From an uncultured Collinsella sp. (GTDB lineage: Bacteria > Actinomycetota > Coriobacteriia > Coriobacteriales > Coriobacteriaceae), in NCBI GenBank assembly GCA_900545745.1, contig URAD01000020.1, positions 1-31,082 of the forward strand: a stretch of DNA of 31,082 nt, written 5' to 3'. Made by a program: the position numbers and the translations under genes. Shown one piece after another: positions 1 to 8,078 of the stretch. Under the pieces are notes generated by a model, which saw only the letters and a program-made list of their open reading frames with translations, was not told where the DNA came from and did not search any database. Within the stretch, counting starts at the first letter, position 1, and every line of letters starts with the position of its first letter.

Positions 1-28
1 GGGCAACTGCTGGCTTTACCGCTCCGGG

Positions 29-114
29 CGTCAGACCCGCGGCGCATCCCTTTCCCTCTCGCTCACGGCTTCGCAGGGTCGCGCGAGGCAAAGACATACG
101 CCGCGGGTCTGACG
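29..114. repeat. Long inverted repeat with 16-bp perfect arms
   Basis: Positions 29-44 (CGTCAGACCCGCGGCG) are the exact reverse complement of 99-114, separated by 54 bases. A shorter outer pair, GGCAA at 2-6 and TTGCC near 123-127, could extend the fold. A frame open from position 3 to a TAA at 141-143 crosses it, so this may be the 3' end of an upstream gene, but its translation is Arg/Ser/Pro-rich and unrecognised. A structured intergenic element is at least as likely. Confidence 0.5.
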
Positions 115-156
115 GCGCGAGCTTGCCAACGAGTTTTGACTAATAGATTGGTTTGT

Positions 157-186
157 GTGCCGCCCCTTTTGGGGCGGCACGTTTTT
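157..186 (+). terminator. Strong intrinsic terminator
   Basis: A perfect 10-bp stem (GTGCCGCCCC at 157-166, GGGGCGGCAC at 171-180) with a TTTT loop is followed by GTTTTTG. It would end transcription of whatever lies before the window. Confidence 0.85.
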
Positions 187-443
187 GTGTGTGTGGGGTC
201 CCTGTCTTCACAATTTTCGTCAAGCTTTTGGTTAGATTTTGGTCAGTTGGCCTAAGGGTGGAAGGCCAAAAGATTGCTGGCGAAAAAAGCTCAGAGAAAG
301 TGCTGGTAGGGGAGTTGTTGAGCTTTTCGACAGCTTTTGAGCAAAAGAAACTTTGTGGCTATTGCCGGCGATTGCGTTGTCGCGGTCATGGCGGTGCGGG
401 ATGCTGGTCGTAAGCGTCGAACGCTCCGATTTTGGAGGCCAAC
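187..443. other. Noncoding leader region
   Basis: No credible gene is seen between the terminator and the next start codon. A small hairpin (TTGGCCT 247-253, AGGCCAA 263-269) is present. The frames open here overlap the terminator or lack a ribosome binding site. No clear promoter can be assigned. Confidence 0.5.
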
Positions 444-878
444 ATGGACCTGTTTCTTGAGACCCCACAGCAACAAGCCGAGCGCATGCTGCGGCAGCAG
501 CGGCGGCTTATAGAGATGCAAATGCAAGGGGTTGCCAACCAGGCGCCCGTGCAAAACGTCGTGCCCGCTGCTGTACCTGCAGCCGTGCCCGGGTGCGAAT
601 CGGCACCAGAGGCCTATTCCGTACAGCAAGATTCATATGCGCAGGAGCTCGCGTTCGACAAGCGTCGTGCGCGTCGTCGCCGCGTGGGCCAGCGCCTGCG
701 CACATTGGCGATGATCGTGCTCATTCCGCTAGGACTTGCGGCAATCTTCTTGGCCTCATATGCCCTCACGTGCATTCTCAACGGTGCCTCGCCCAATGAG
801 GTGCTCCAGCATCTAGCGGCCCTGGGCCAGCGCCTAGGCGATGTCGCAACAACCATCCGCGCCGGCTGGGAGAGCTAG
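444..878 (+). CDS. Small single-span membrane protein, unknown function
   Basis: A 144-residue protein that I do not recognise. The N-terminal part (about 1-30) is rich in Gln, Arg and Met and could form an amphipathic helix. It is followed by an Ala/Pro/Val-rich low-complexity stretch (about 34-50) and a strongly basic block (about 73-86, RRARRRR), then one hydrophobic segment (about 88-112) and a short C-terminal helix. The basic block before the membrane span suggests the N-terminus is cytoplasmic. ATG at 444 is preferred over the in-frame TTG at 432, because the GGAG at 434-437 sits seven bases before the ATG and would lie inside the longer frame. The next gene starts 124 bases later. Codon use is like its neighbours. 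Coding is likely; function is open. Confidence 0.7.
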   Translation: MDLFLETPQQQAERMLRQQRRLIEMQMQGVANQAPVQNVVPAAVPAAVPGCESAPEAYSVQQDSYAQELAFDKRRARRRRVGQRLRTLAMIVLIPLGLAAIFLASYALTCILNGASPNEVLQHLAALGQRLGDVATTIRAGWES

Positions 879-1002
879 CGTTTTAGCGTCCGCGGCTCTA
901 AGAGAAATTTGTCTGCAAGGCAGTGAGTGATCCGTGTGTGTGACGGGGTAAGATTGATCGCGATTTTGATTGGTGCTCGATTGGGTTTGTTGGGCGGAGT
1001 TT

Positions 1003-2358
1003 ATGTCTGCTATTGATATTGTGCTTGTTGTGATCGCCTTGGTGGCGGTGGGAGTTGCTGTGGTTTGCGCCCTGCAGCTTAAAGGCCTTCGTGCCGAGTT
1101 GCGAGAGCGTGGCGGCAACGACGCGGAGACGCTCGCGGCGCTCGAGCAGGCCAACAGCGCGCTCGATGCCCTCAACGTCGCGCTGGCAGAAACCCGCCGC
1201 ACGGCAAATGCCATCGCGCAGCAGCAGACAACCGATGCGGCCGTGGAGCAGCAGCGCTACCTGACCATTGCGCGCGAGTTCTCGCAGGCCGGCGACCGTA
1301 TGGATGACCTGCGCCGCGAGACGGCCCAACAGCTTGGCGCCAACCGCGAGGGCATCGAGCGCCGCCTGGACAAGGTGCGCGAGACGGTCGATGCACAGCT
1401 GGGCGCCATCCGCAAGGACAACAACATGCAGCTCGATCAGATGCGCGCGACGGTGGACGAGAAACTCTCCCGTACGCTCAACGACCGTCTGTCTGCATCG
1501 TTTAAGCAAGTGAGCGACCAGCTCGAGGCCGTGTACAAGGGTCTGGGCGACATGCAGTCTATCGCCACCGGCGTGGGCGACCTTAAGCGCGTGCTGGGCA
1601 ACGTCAAGGCGCGCGGCATTTTGGGCGAGGTGCAGCTGGGCGCGATCCTGGCGGACATCCTTACGCCCGACCAGTATCTGGAAAACGTCGCCACCAAGCC
1701 CGGCGCCTCGGAGCGCGTTGAGTTTGCCGTCAAGCTGCCGGTAGACGAGGGCGATCCCGTGCTGCTGCCAATCGACTCCAAGTTTCCCGGCGACGCGTAC
1801 GAGCATCTGCTCGACGCCCAGGAGTCGGGCGACGCGGAGACCGTTGCCGCAGCGCGCAAGACGCTCGATATGATGGTCAAACGCGAGGCCAAGGACATCT
1901 GCGAAAAGTACCTGAGCGTGCCCGCGACGACCAACTTTGGCATTCTGTTCGTGCCGTTTGAGGGTCTGTACGCCGAGGTCGTCAGTCGCCCCGGGCTTAT
2001 CGAGACCCTGGGTCGCGACTATCACGTCAACGTTGCCGGCCCCAGCACCATGGCCGCCATCCTTAACAGCCTGCAGATGAGCTATCAGACGTTTAGGCTG
2101 CAAAAACGCACCGATGACGTGCTGCGCGTACTTTCCGCCGTCAAGGCTGAGCTGCCGCGCTATCAGGCGGCGCTGCGTCGCGCGCAGCAGCAGATCGAGA
2201 CCGCGGGCAAGACGGTCGAGGGCATTATCACCACGCGCACCAACGTTATGGAACGCAAGCTCAAGGACATCGATGCACTGGAGGATGCCGAGGAGGCCGA
2301 CGCGATTCTGGGCTTGGAGTCCGCAGGCTTACTCGCGGGCCAGGAAGACGAGGGCTAG
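1003..2358 (+). CDS. rmuC: DNA recombination protein RmuC
   Basis: A 451-residue protein of the RmuC family, whose members limit DNA inversions and rearrangements and carry a fold related to restriction endonucleases. It shows the family order: an N-terminal membrane anchor (about 4-24, all hydrophobic), a long charged coiled coil (about 25-150), then the conserved core (about 165-420) with runs such as LGNVKARGILGEVQLGAIL and DYHVNVAGPSTMAAILNSLQ. The length is normal for the family. The ATG at 1003 is chosen because it directly precedes the membrane segment. A longer frame from TTG 970 adds 11 unlikely residues. The GGAG just upstream is only three bases from the ATG, so the start is slightly uncertain. 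A probable terminator follows at 2386-2408. Confidence 0.9.
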   Translation: MSAIDIVLVVIALVAVGVAVVCALQLKGLRAELRERGGNDAETLAALEQANSALDALNVALAETRRTANAIAQQQTTDAAVEQQRYLTIAREFSQAGDRMDDLRRETAQQLGANREGIERRLDKVRETVDAQLGAIRKDNNMQLDQMRATVDEKLSRTLNDRLSASFKQVSDQLEAVYKGLGDMQSIATGVGDLKRVLGNVKARGILGEVQLGAILADILTPDQYLENVATKPGASERVEFAVKLPVDEGDPVLLPIDSKFPGDAYEHLLDAQESGDAETVAAARKTLDMMVKREAKDICEKYLSVPATTNFGILFVPFEGLYAEVVSRPGLIETLGRDYHVNVAGPSTMAAILNSLQMSYQTFRLQKRTDDVLRVLSAVKAELPRYQAALRRAQQQIETAGKTVEGIITTRTNVMERKLKDIDALEDAEEADAILGLESAGLLAGQEDEG

Positions 2359-2385
2359 CCGCAACGGACGGCGGGGCGTCGGCGC

Positions 2386-2408
2386 AAGCGCGAGGCGCGG
2401 GCGCTTTT
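2386..2408 (+). terminator. Probable terminator after rmuC
   Basis: AAGCGC (2386-2391) pairs with GCGCTT (2401-2406) across a nine-base loop and runs into TTTT at 2405-2408. The stem is short but GC-rich. Confidence 0.45.
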
Positions 2409-2483
2409 CGCATCGTGCTTGCCTGAAGTGCACTTTAGTGTGCAACAATGGCGTTTCGCCCTATCAGACGCGAAAGGAAGCCC

Positions 2484-4286
2484 ATGTCTCAGAGAAGCAC
2501 CAGTCCGCTCAAACGCTCCACCGTGCGCCGCACGTTGCAGCGTTTTTGGGACGTTACGCGCACACAGCCGTTGATCGTCTTTCTCTCGGTGTTCTCGTCG
2601 GCGGGCTATATCTTTTTGCTTACGTTTGCCAACACCTACGTGATGGCCCTTATCGTCGACCGCGTCCAGGCCGGCCCCGTGGCAGGCGACCAGGTGTTTG
2701 AGGTCTTTGGCCCCTATATTCTGGCGCTCGTGCTCGTTAACCTGGTAGGCCAGATCCTCTCCAAGCTGCAGGACTACACCGTCTACAAGCTCGAGATTGC
2801 GGGCAACTATCACCTGGCGCGCTTGTGCTTCGACACGCTCTCCAATCAATCCATGACATTCCACACCAGCCGCTTTGGCGGATCGCTTGTGAGCCAGACG
2901 AGCCGTTTTATGAGCGGCTACACGGGGCTGGTGGACGTGATGGTGTATTCGCTCATCCCCACCATCACCTCGATCATCTGCACGGTGGCAGCACTCGCCC
3001 CGGTGGTGCCCACATTTACCGTGATCCTGGTGGGCATCATGGTCGTCTACATCGCGTTTGTCTGGCTTATGTACAAGCGCATCATGCCGCTTTCGGCCGC
3101 GACGTCCGCCGCGCAGAACAAGCTGTCGGGTGTGCTGTCCGACGCGGTCACGAACATCCTGGCCGTTAAGACCTGTGGGCGCGAAGACTTTGAGCGCGAC
3201 CTGTTCGATACCGCCGACCGCGCCGCGCGCGATGCCGAAACGGTTTCGATGCACGCCATGATGCAGCGCAACTTTACGACCTCGGGCCTTATCGTCATCA
3301 CCATGGCCGTGGTGAGCGTGTTCGTCGCGGGCGGCAACGCGTGGTTTAGCATCTCTGCCGGTGCGCTCGTCATGATCTTTACCTATACGTACAACCTCAC
3401 CATGCGTCTGAACTATGTGAGCTCCATGATGCAGCGCATCAACCGCGCGCTCGGCGATGCGGCCGAGATGACGCGCGTGCTGGACGAGCCGCGTCTGGTG
3501 GCAGACGACGAGAACGCCCCCGAGCTCAAGGTGCGCGAGGGCGCGATCGATTTTGAGCACTTGAGCTTTGCATACCGTGACGCCGCGGCGGGCGAGAACG
3601 TGTTCGACGACCTGACGCTCCATGTGGCGGCGGGCCAGCGCGTGGGCCTGGTGGGCAAATCGGGCTCGGGCAAGACGACACTCACCAAGCTGTTGCTGCG
3701 CCTGGACGACGTGCAGGGCGGCCGCGTGCTCGTGGACGGCCAGGACGTCTCGCGCTGCACGCAGCAGAGTCTGCGCCGTCAGGTTGCCTACGTGCCGCAA
3801 GAGGCGCTGCTGTTCCACCGCTCCATTCGCGAGAATATCGCCTACGGCCGCCCCGACGCTACCGACGAGCGGATCCGCGAGACTGCGCGCCTGGCCAACG
3901 TCCTGGAATTTATCGATCGCCTGCCCTGTGGCTTTGACACCATGGTGGGCGAGCGCGGCGTCAAGCTTTCGGGCGGCCAACGCCAGCGCGTGGCCATCGC
4001 CCGCGCCATTCTCACTGACGCGCCGATTCTGGTGCTCGACGAGGCGACGTCTGCCCTGGACAGCGAGTCCGAGGCGTTGGTGCAGGAGGCGCTCGAGAAC
4101 CTGATGCGCGGGCGCACCTCCATTGTGGTGGCGCATCGCCTGTCCACCGTGGCGGCGCTCGACCGCATCGTGGTGTTGGCGGACGGTGAGATTGTCGAGG
4201 ACGGCACACATGCGCAGCTTGTCGAGGCGGGCGGCGAATACGCAAGCCTGTGGAGCCGCCAGACCGGCGCATTTTTGGAGGCTTAA
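2484..4286 (+). CDS. ABC exporter, fused membrane and ATPase domains
   Basis: A 600-residue half-transporter of the ABC-B exporter type, expected to act as a homodimer in the cytoplasmic membrane. Residues about 30-320 form a six-helix ABC transmembrane domain. The ATPase domain follows with a complete motif set: Walker A GKSGSGKTT (Lys397), Q-loop in YVPQEALLF, signature LSGGQ (495-499), Walker B ILVLDEATS (Asp519, Glu520) and H-loop His551. The catalytic glutamate is intact, so it should hydrolyse ATP. The substrate cannot be told from sequence; peptide, lipid or drug export are all possible. ATG 2484 is chosen for the GAAAGGAAG six to ten bases before it; the in-frame ATG at 2448 lacks such a site. 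There is no partner half-transporter next to it, which supports homodimer function. Confidence 0.92.
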   Translation: MSQRSTSPLKRSTVRRTLQRFWDVTRTQPLIVFLSVFSSAGYIFLLTFANTYVMALIVDRVQAGPVAGDQVFEVFGPYILALVLVNLVGQILSKLQDYTVYKLEIAGNYHLARLCFDTLSNQSMTFHTSRFGGSLVSQTSRFMSGYTGLVDVMVYSLIPTITSIICTVAALAPVVPTFTVILVGIMVVYIAFVWLMYKRIMPLSAATSAAQNKLSGVLSDAVTNILAVKTCGREDFERDLFDTADRAARDAETVSMHAMMQRNFTTSGLIVITMAVVSVFVAGGNAWFSISAGALVMIFTYTYNLTMRLNYVSSMMQRINRALGDAAEMTRVLDEPRLVADDENAPELKVREGAIDFEHLSFAYRDAAAGENVFDDLTLHVAAGQRVGLVGKSGSGKTTLTKLLLRLDDVQGGRVLVDGQDVSRCTQQSLRRQVAYVPQEALLFHRSIRENIAYGRPDATDERIRETARLANVLEFIDRLPCGFDTMVGERGVKLSGGQRQRVAIARAILTDAPILVLDEATSALDSESEALVQEALENLMRGRTSIVVAHRLSTVAALDRIVVLADGEIVEDGTHAQLVEAGGEYASLWSRQTGAFLEA

Positions 4287-4349
4287 GGCCCCCGTACGTG
4301 GGACAATCGTTTCCGTGAAGTTATGTTTCTGCCGAGCCGAGGAGTCGTT

Positions 4350-5015
4350 ATGCCACGCGAGACCAATGCCGCCAAACGCGAGCGCGCCATCGAGGTGTGC
4401 GAGCGCCTTAACCGTCGCTATGGCCCGGTCGAGTGCTTCTTGGACCACGAGAATCCCTTTAGGCTGCTCATTGCGGTACTGCTCTCGGCTCAGACGACCG
4501 ACGCGCAGGTCAACAAGGTGACACCCCAACTGTTTGCCCAGTGGCCCACGCCCGAGGCCATGGCCGGAGCAAGCGTGACAGACGTGGCGGACACCATTAA
4601 GTCACTCGGCTTTTATAAGAGTAAGGCCAAGCATGCCGTGGAGGCCGCGCAGATGATCGTCGCCGATTACGGCGGCGAGGTGCCGGCCGACATGAAGGAG
4701 CTTGTAAAGCTGCCGGGCGTGGGGCGCAAGACGGCGAACATCGTGCTCAACGTGGGGTATGGCATTGTGGAAGGCATCGCGGTGGATACGCACGTCAACC
4801 GTATCGCGCATCGCCTGATGCTGAGTCCCAAGACGCACGCCAAAGAGCCGCTCAAGACCGAGCAGGATCTGCTCAAGATCTTGCCGCACGAGTATTGGGA
4901 GTCGGTCAATCACCAGTGGATCACCTTTGGCCGCGAAATCTGCGACGCCCGCAAACCCAAGTGCGACGAGTGCCCACTGGCAGACCTTTGCCCCAGCGTA
5001 CGGGTGACGGGGTAG
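4350..5015 (+). CDS. nth: Endonuclease III
   Basis: A 221-residue base-excision repair enzyme: a DNA glycosylase and AP lyase that removes oxidised pyrimidines. The helix-hairpin-helix LPGVGRKTAN carries the catalytic lysine (Lys127), and the catalytic aspartate is in AVDTHVNR (Asp146); the spacing is one residue longer than in the E. coli enzyme. The C-terminal iron-sulphur cluster loop is complete with the pattern C-x6-C-x2-C-x5-C (CDARKPKCDECPLADLC). The ATG at 4350 has GAGGAG about five bases upstream; the in-frame ATG at 4323 has no such site. It follows the ABC exporter by 63 bases and may be cotranscribed with it. Confidence 0.95.
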   Translation: MPRETNAAKRERAIEVCERLNRRYGPVECFLDHENPFRLLIAVLLSAQTTDAQVNKVTPQLFAQWPTPEAMAGASVTDVADTIKSLGFYKSKAKHAVEAAQMIVADYGGEVPADMKELVKLPGVGRKTANIVLNVGYGIVEGIAVDTHVNRIAHRLMLSPKTHAKEPLKTEQDLLKILPHEYWESVNHQWITFGREICDARKPKCDECPLADLCPSVRVTG

Positions 5016-5018
5016 GGT

Positions 5019-5089
5019 CCGGCACGCTTTGCCGGCGTCCGAAGGCTGTGGTCAATGTTGTGCAACACATTTGAGCCGCGAGGGCTCAA
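5019..5089 (+). other. Two small hairpins between nth and the zinc-ribbon gene
   Basis: CCGGCA (5019-5024) pairs with TGCCGG (5030-5035), and TTGAGCC (5071-5077) pairs with GGCTCAA (5083-5089). Neither has a T-run, so they are not clear terminators. They could be weak terminators or leader structures. Confidence 0.35.
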
Positions 5090-5133
5090 TATGATGGCGA
5101 CAGATGCCGTTTGTTGTGAGGGGATGCCCGAAT

Positions 5134-6180
5134 ATGTTTTGCACCAAGTGTGGCTCCGAGATGCCCGACGGAACCGATTTTTGCACGAACTGCGGGGCGC
5201 GCATGGGCGCTGCCTCTCCGGCGGCCGCGCCTGCTGAGCCCGCATCGATGCCGGCGGCAGGGATGCCTCCCGTGCAGAAGAAGTCACATAAGCGCGCGGT
5301 GATTGTCGGCATGTGCGTGGTGGGCGTGCTCGTTGCCGGCGGTGCCGCTCTGGCGCTGACCGGCGTGCTGGGTCCGCTTGGGCAGGGCAACTCATCGCAG
5401 ATTACGGTACTGGGGTCCGACGAGGGTTCAGCCGAGCACAAGGACAAGGGAAGCGCCAAGGAGAAGCCTGCCGATGAGCAAGAAGAGCCGGAAGAGACCG
5501 AGCAGACGGGCAGCAGCGTAAAGGTCGACCTCAATGACCAGGCAACCTATGCCGCCGCGAATCTGTTCCTGTCGAACTTTACGGAGGAGCACTTCGATCG
5601 GGACTGGTATCAGACGGGCGGCTTCGATTCGACTGACGGCCTTTCTGATGACGAGAAATACAAGCTGGTTAAGTTTATCTGGTGCCATTTTATTGACAAC
5701 GCGCCGTATCGAATCGAGAAAGGCGACTATGACAACGGTAATAGCCAGCGTGTGGCGACTGATGTGATCAATAGGGAACTCAACCGCTTGACGGGTCTGA
5801 CGCTTTCCGATGCCGATATGACTTATGACAGAACGCCGGAGGGGCAGGCGATTCCTGATTCGGCCGAAGCGCATGGTGGGTACTTGTATCTGAAACAGGA
5901 ATATGGCCAGGGAAATTACAACCCACCGTGTGCCATCGTTACGGGCGCGACTGACCTTGGCGACAACATCTACGAGCTCACCTATGAGGTCTACAGTGCT
6001 GGCGGCATGTTACTTCCTTCCGACATCCCCGAGAGCACTTACGGCCTGCCAAAGAACCAGTTCATCGCCGCAATTCAAGCGGACGCATCCATGGGCCGTA
6101 CCGAGACTTGCACGGTCCGCGTCGCGCAGGGCGACGGCGCTCCGACCTTCACACTGCTTAAAATGGGCGTCTACGATTAG
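5134..6180 (+). CDS. Zinc-ribbon, single-span membrane protein with extracytoplasmic domain
   Basis: A 348-residue protein. It starts with a zinc ribbon in which Cys3, Cys6, Cys17 and Cys20 (MFCTKCG ... FCTNCG) form two CxxC knuckles. Next come an Ala/Pro-rich linker (about 25-50), a membrane segment (about 54-80), an acidic and Lys-rich linker (about 94-127) and a C-terminal domain of about 220 residues that I do not recognise. The charge pattern predicts a cytoplasmic zinc ribbon and an external C-terminus. This architecture is common in Gram-positive bacteria and its roles are mostly unknown. ATG 5134 is chosen because the zinc ribbon begins there and GAGGGG lies about ten bases upstream; ATG 5104 would add ten residues. 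Codon use is less biased than in the neighbouring nth gene, which hints at lower expression or later acquisition. Confidence 0.82.
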   Translation: MFCTKCGSEMPDGTDFCTNCGARMGAASPAAAPAEPASMPAAGMPPVQKKSHKRAVIVGMCVVGVLVAGGAALALTGVLGPLGQGNSSQITVLGSDEGSAEHKDKGSAKEKPADEQEEPEETEQTGSSVKVDLNDQATYAAANLFLSNFTEEHFDRDWYQTGGFDSTDGLSDDEKYKLVKFIWCHFIDNAPYRIEKGDYDNGNSQRVATDVINRELNRLTGLTLSDADMTYDRTPEGQAIPDSAEAHGGYLYLKQEYGQGNYNPPCAIVTGATDLGDNIYELTYEVYSAGGMLLPSDIPESTYGLPKNQFIAAIQADASMGRTETCTVRVAQGDGAPTFTLLKMGVYD

Positions 6181-6206
6181 ACTCGGCGTATAGCTCACTC
6201 TGATAG

Positions 6207-6236
6207 CGCCAGGTGGCTCGTCTGTCTGGCGTTTTT
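6207..6236 (+). terminator. Intrinsic terminator after the zinc-ribbon gene
   Basis: CGCCAG (6207-6212) pairs with CTGGCG (6226-6231), followed by TTTTTGG. The right arm also begins a repeat shared with the region before mfd. Confidence 0.65.
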
Positions 6237-6270
6237 GGTGCGGGGCTAGGCGTGCGCTTGAGCTGGAGTA
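6226..6270 (+). repeat. Terminator-linked repeat, copy 1
   Basis: This 45-base stretch matches 7938-7982 at about 38 of 45 positions with no gap, beginning CTGGCGTTTTTG and ending near GAGCTGGAGT. Both copies start with the right arm and T-run of a hairpin and lie between unrelated genes. Confidence 0.6.
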
Positions 6271-6389
6271 TATGTTGCCTCCCGCTGCCTCATGCAAAAA
6301 TGTGTTGCTAATTTAGAAGGCTATTCAAGCGCGCCGAAGCCGCGCGCGCTGGCGTAGCATGAGCAAAAAATCGAGCAATGGAGGGTAAC

Positions 6390-7856
6390 GTGGCAACATC
6401 GAAGACGCGAGAGCTTGAAGATTATTTTGAGCGCATCGTGCGCAAGCGCGAAGGTGACCTGCCTGGTCGTCGCAAAGGCGACGAGCACTTGTCTCAAACC
6501 CATGCGCTCTACCACGGCGATCCTGCGCCCTGGGCTCTGACGCCAAAGATATTCGACAAGAACATGACGGCGCTTCTTAAAGAGGCCGCCGAGCGTATGT
6601 ACGGCATCATGGACAAGGTGACGCGGGCGTTTTGCTCCGATGCGTCCGTGCGTGCGTGGTTTCGCATGGATCCGGCTTTTGCTGACCTGTGCGCTATGGA
6701 CGCCGGCTATGATTGCCAGATTCCCCTTGCGCGCGTCGATATCTTTCTTGACGAGGACACCGGGTCGTATACGTTTTGCGAGCTCAATACCGATGGCAGC
6801 GCTGGAATGGTAGTGACCGATGCGGTCTGCCAAGCCGTGCGAATGACACCTTCCTTTGAGGAGTTTGCGTCCAATCATCCCGGCTTTCGGCAGTACGATT
6901 TGTGCGGTAGCTGGATAGATGCATTGTTTGAGACCTATGCAGAGTGGGAGCTGGCCCATCCTCGCCGCACCGAGGATAGTGCACGATCGGACGACGGGGT
7001 CCGCGTTGACGAGGGACCCCATGCACCGCAATCAAAGATCTATCCCGCTTCGGTGGCAATCGTCGACTATTCGGAAAGCATCGACTTGGAAGATGCGGCT
7101 CATTTTGTCGACCTTATGAGGCGGCGGGGTGTAGTCGCACGCTTTGCGGACGTGCGCGACCTGCGGATTGCCGAAGAAGAGGGCGGTGCTAGGCGCCTGT
7201 GCGATGCCGCTGGTCCCATTGATTGCGTTTGGCGGCGCGCGGTGACCGGCGAGCTGTGGGATAAGCCGTGCGATGGACGCTCGGCCTTAATCGAGGCTGC
7301 CCAAGAAGGGCTTGCATGCATCGTCGGTGGTTTTAGAACGTGGCCGTGTGCGACTAAGACCGTATTTGCGTTTTTGTGGTCTCGGGCCGGTCAGTCCTTG
7401 TTGAGCCCGGAGGAGCAATCGTTTGTACGGGAGCATGTGCCCTATACCGAGATTCTGGATGAAAGCACCCAGTTGTCGCGATTTGCCGAAAAGGATCGGT
7501 GGATTGTCAAGCCGTGCGGCGGCTACAATGCGGTTGGCGTTGTCGCTGGTTTGGATGTCGCGGAACGGGAATGGCCTCAGGTGCTTGCTCGCGCTGCGGC
7601 CGCTGGGGCGATTGTACAGGAGTATGCTCAGCAGTATCAGACGCCCTGCTTGCGCGGGACGCTTGTCGATGGGCCGCATCGAGGAGAGGCGCCCAAAGGA
7701 CTTGTGGATGATCTTGGTTTTGCGCCCGCTTCTAATATGGAAGGCCTGTACCTGTATCGCGGCCGTTTTGCGGGCGTGTACACACGCGTCGGTTTTGCCA
7801 ACACCATAGGTGAGTGGACGAGTCGCTTGAACGTCGCAAGCTTTTTTGAGGAATAG
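6390..7856 (+). CDS. ATP-grasp enzyme, glutathionylspermidine synthase-like
   Basis: A 488-residue protein resembling the ATP-grasp domain of glutathionylspermidine synthase-family proteins. These enzymes join a carboxylate to an amine through an acyl phosphate. Supporting motifs are RVDIFLDEDTGSYTF followed by CELNTDGSAGM (about 115-142, acidic and Asn residues expected to bind Mg-ATP), WIVKPCGGYNAVGVV with Lys374 as likely nucleotide-binding lysine, and a late metal-binding-type segment near GVYTRVGFANTIGEW. No amidase domain is fused. The true substrate is unknown; Coriobacteria are not expected to make trypanothione-type thiols. The start is taken as GTG 6390, with GGAGGG five bases upstream; the ATG at 6378 has no ribosome binding site and would overlap that motif. 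Codons are more mixed than in neighbours. It is monocistronic by context. Confidence 0.75.
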   Translation: MATSKTRELEDYFERIVRKREGDLPGRRKGDEHLSQTHALYHGDPAPWALTPKIFDKNMTALLKEAAERMYGIMDKVTRAFCSDASVRAWFRMDPAFADLCAMDAGYDCQIPLARVDIFLDEDTGSYTFCELNTDGSAGMVVTDAVCQAVRMTPSFEEFASNHPGFRQYDLCGSWIDALFETYAEWELAHPRRTEDSARSDDGVRVDEGPHAPQSKIYPASVAIVDYSESIDLEDAAHFVDLMRRRGVVARFADVRDLRIAEEEGGARRLCDAAGPIDCVWRRAVTGELWDKPCDGRSALIEAAQEGLACIVGGFRTWPCATKTVFAFLWSRAGQSLLSPEEQSFVREHVPYTEILDESTQLSRFAEKDRWIVKPCGGYNAVGVVAGLDVAEREWPQVLARAAAAGAIVQEYAQQYQTPCLRGTLVDGPHRGEAPKGLVDDLGFAPASNMEGLYLYRGRFAGVYTRVGFANTIGEWTSRLNVASFFEE

Positions 7857-7927
7857 CCGTTTCTCGGGACACCTTCCGTGGTTGCGGCGTTCGACGTGAC
7901 GGGGAGATTTTGGCGAAGCCGGTGAAT

Positions 7928-7948
7928 CCAGTTCTATCTGGCGTTTTT
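7928..7948 (+). terminator. Weak terminator after the ATP-grasp gene
   Basis: CCAG (7928-7931) pairs with CTGG (7938-7941) and is followed by CGTTTTTG. The stem is short. Its position at the head of the repeat copy supports the role. Confidence 0.4.
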
Positions 7949-7982
7949 GTTGCGGGGCTGGGTTTGCTCTTGAGCCGGAGTC
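7938..7982 (+). repeat. Terminator-linked repeat, copy 2
   Basis: This is the second copy of the 45-base sequence found at 6226-6270, including the GTTTTTG run and the TTGAGC-GGAGT end. It lies about 100 bases before mfd. Confidence 0.6.
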
Positions 7983-8078
7983 CTCTCCATGCGCTACCAT
8001 GACAGGCAATGAAATCCGTCGCATACCCGCCGAGCTTGCCCCGGCGGGCTTTTGGCGTTGCAATGCCGGAGGAACAGC

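Noticed and set aside
153..413. Possible small gene after the first terminator
   Set aside because: It starts at the terminator stem, lacks a ribosome binding site and has a Cys/Gly/Arg-rich translation.
2355..4529. Long minus-strand frame opposite the ABC exporter
   Set aside because: Same antisense-shadow effect. The + strand gene has a full set of ATPase motifs.
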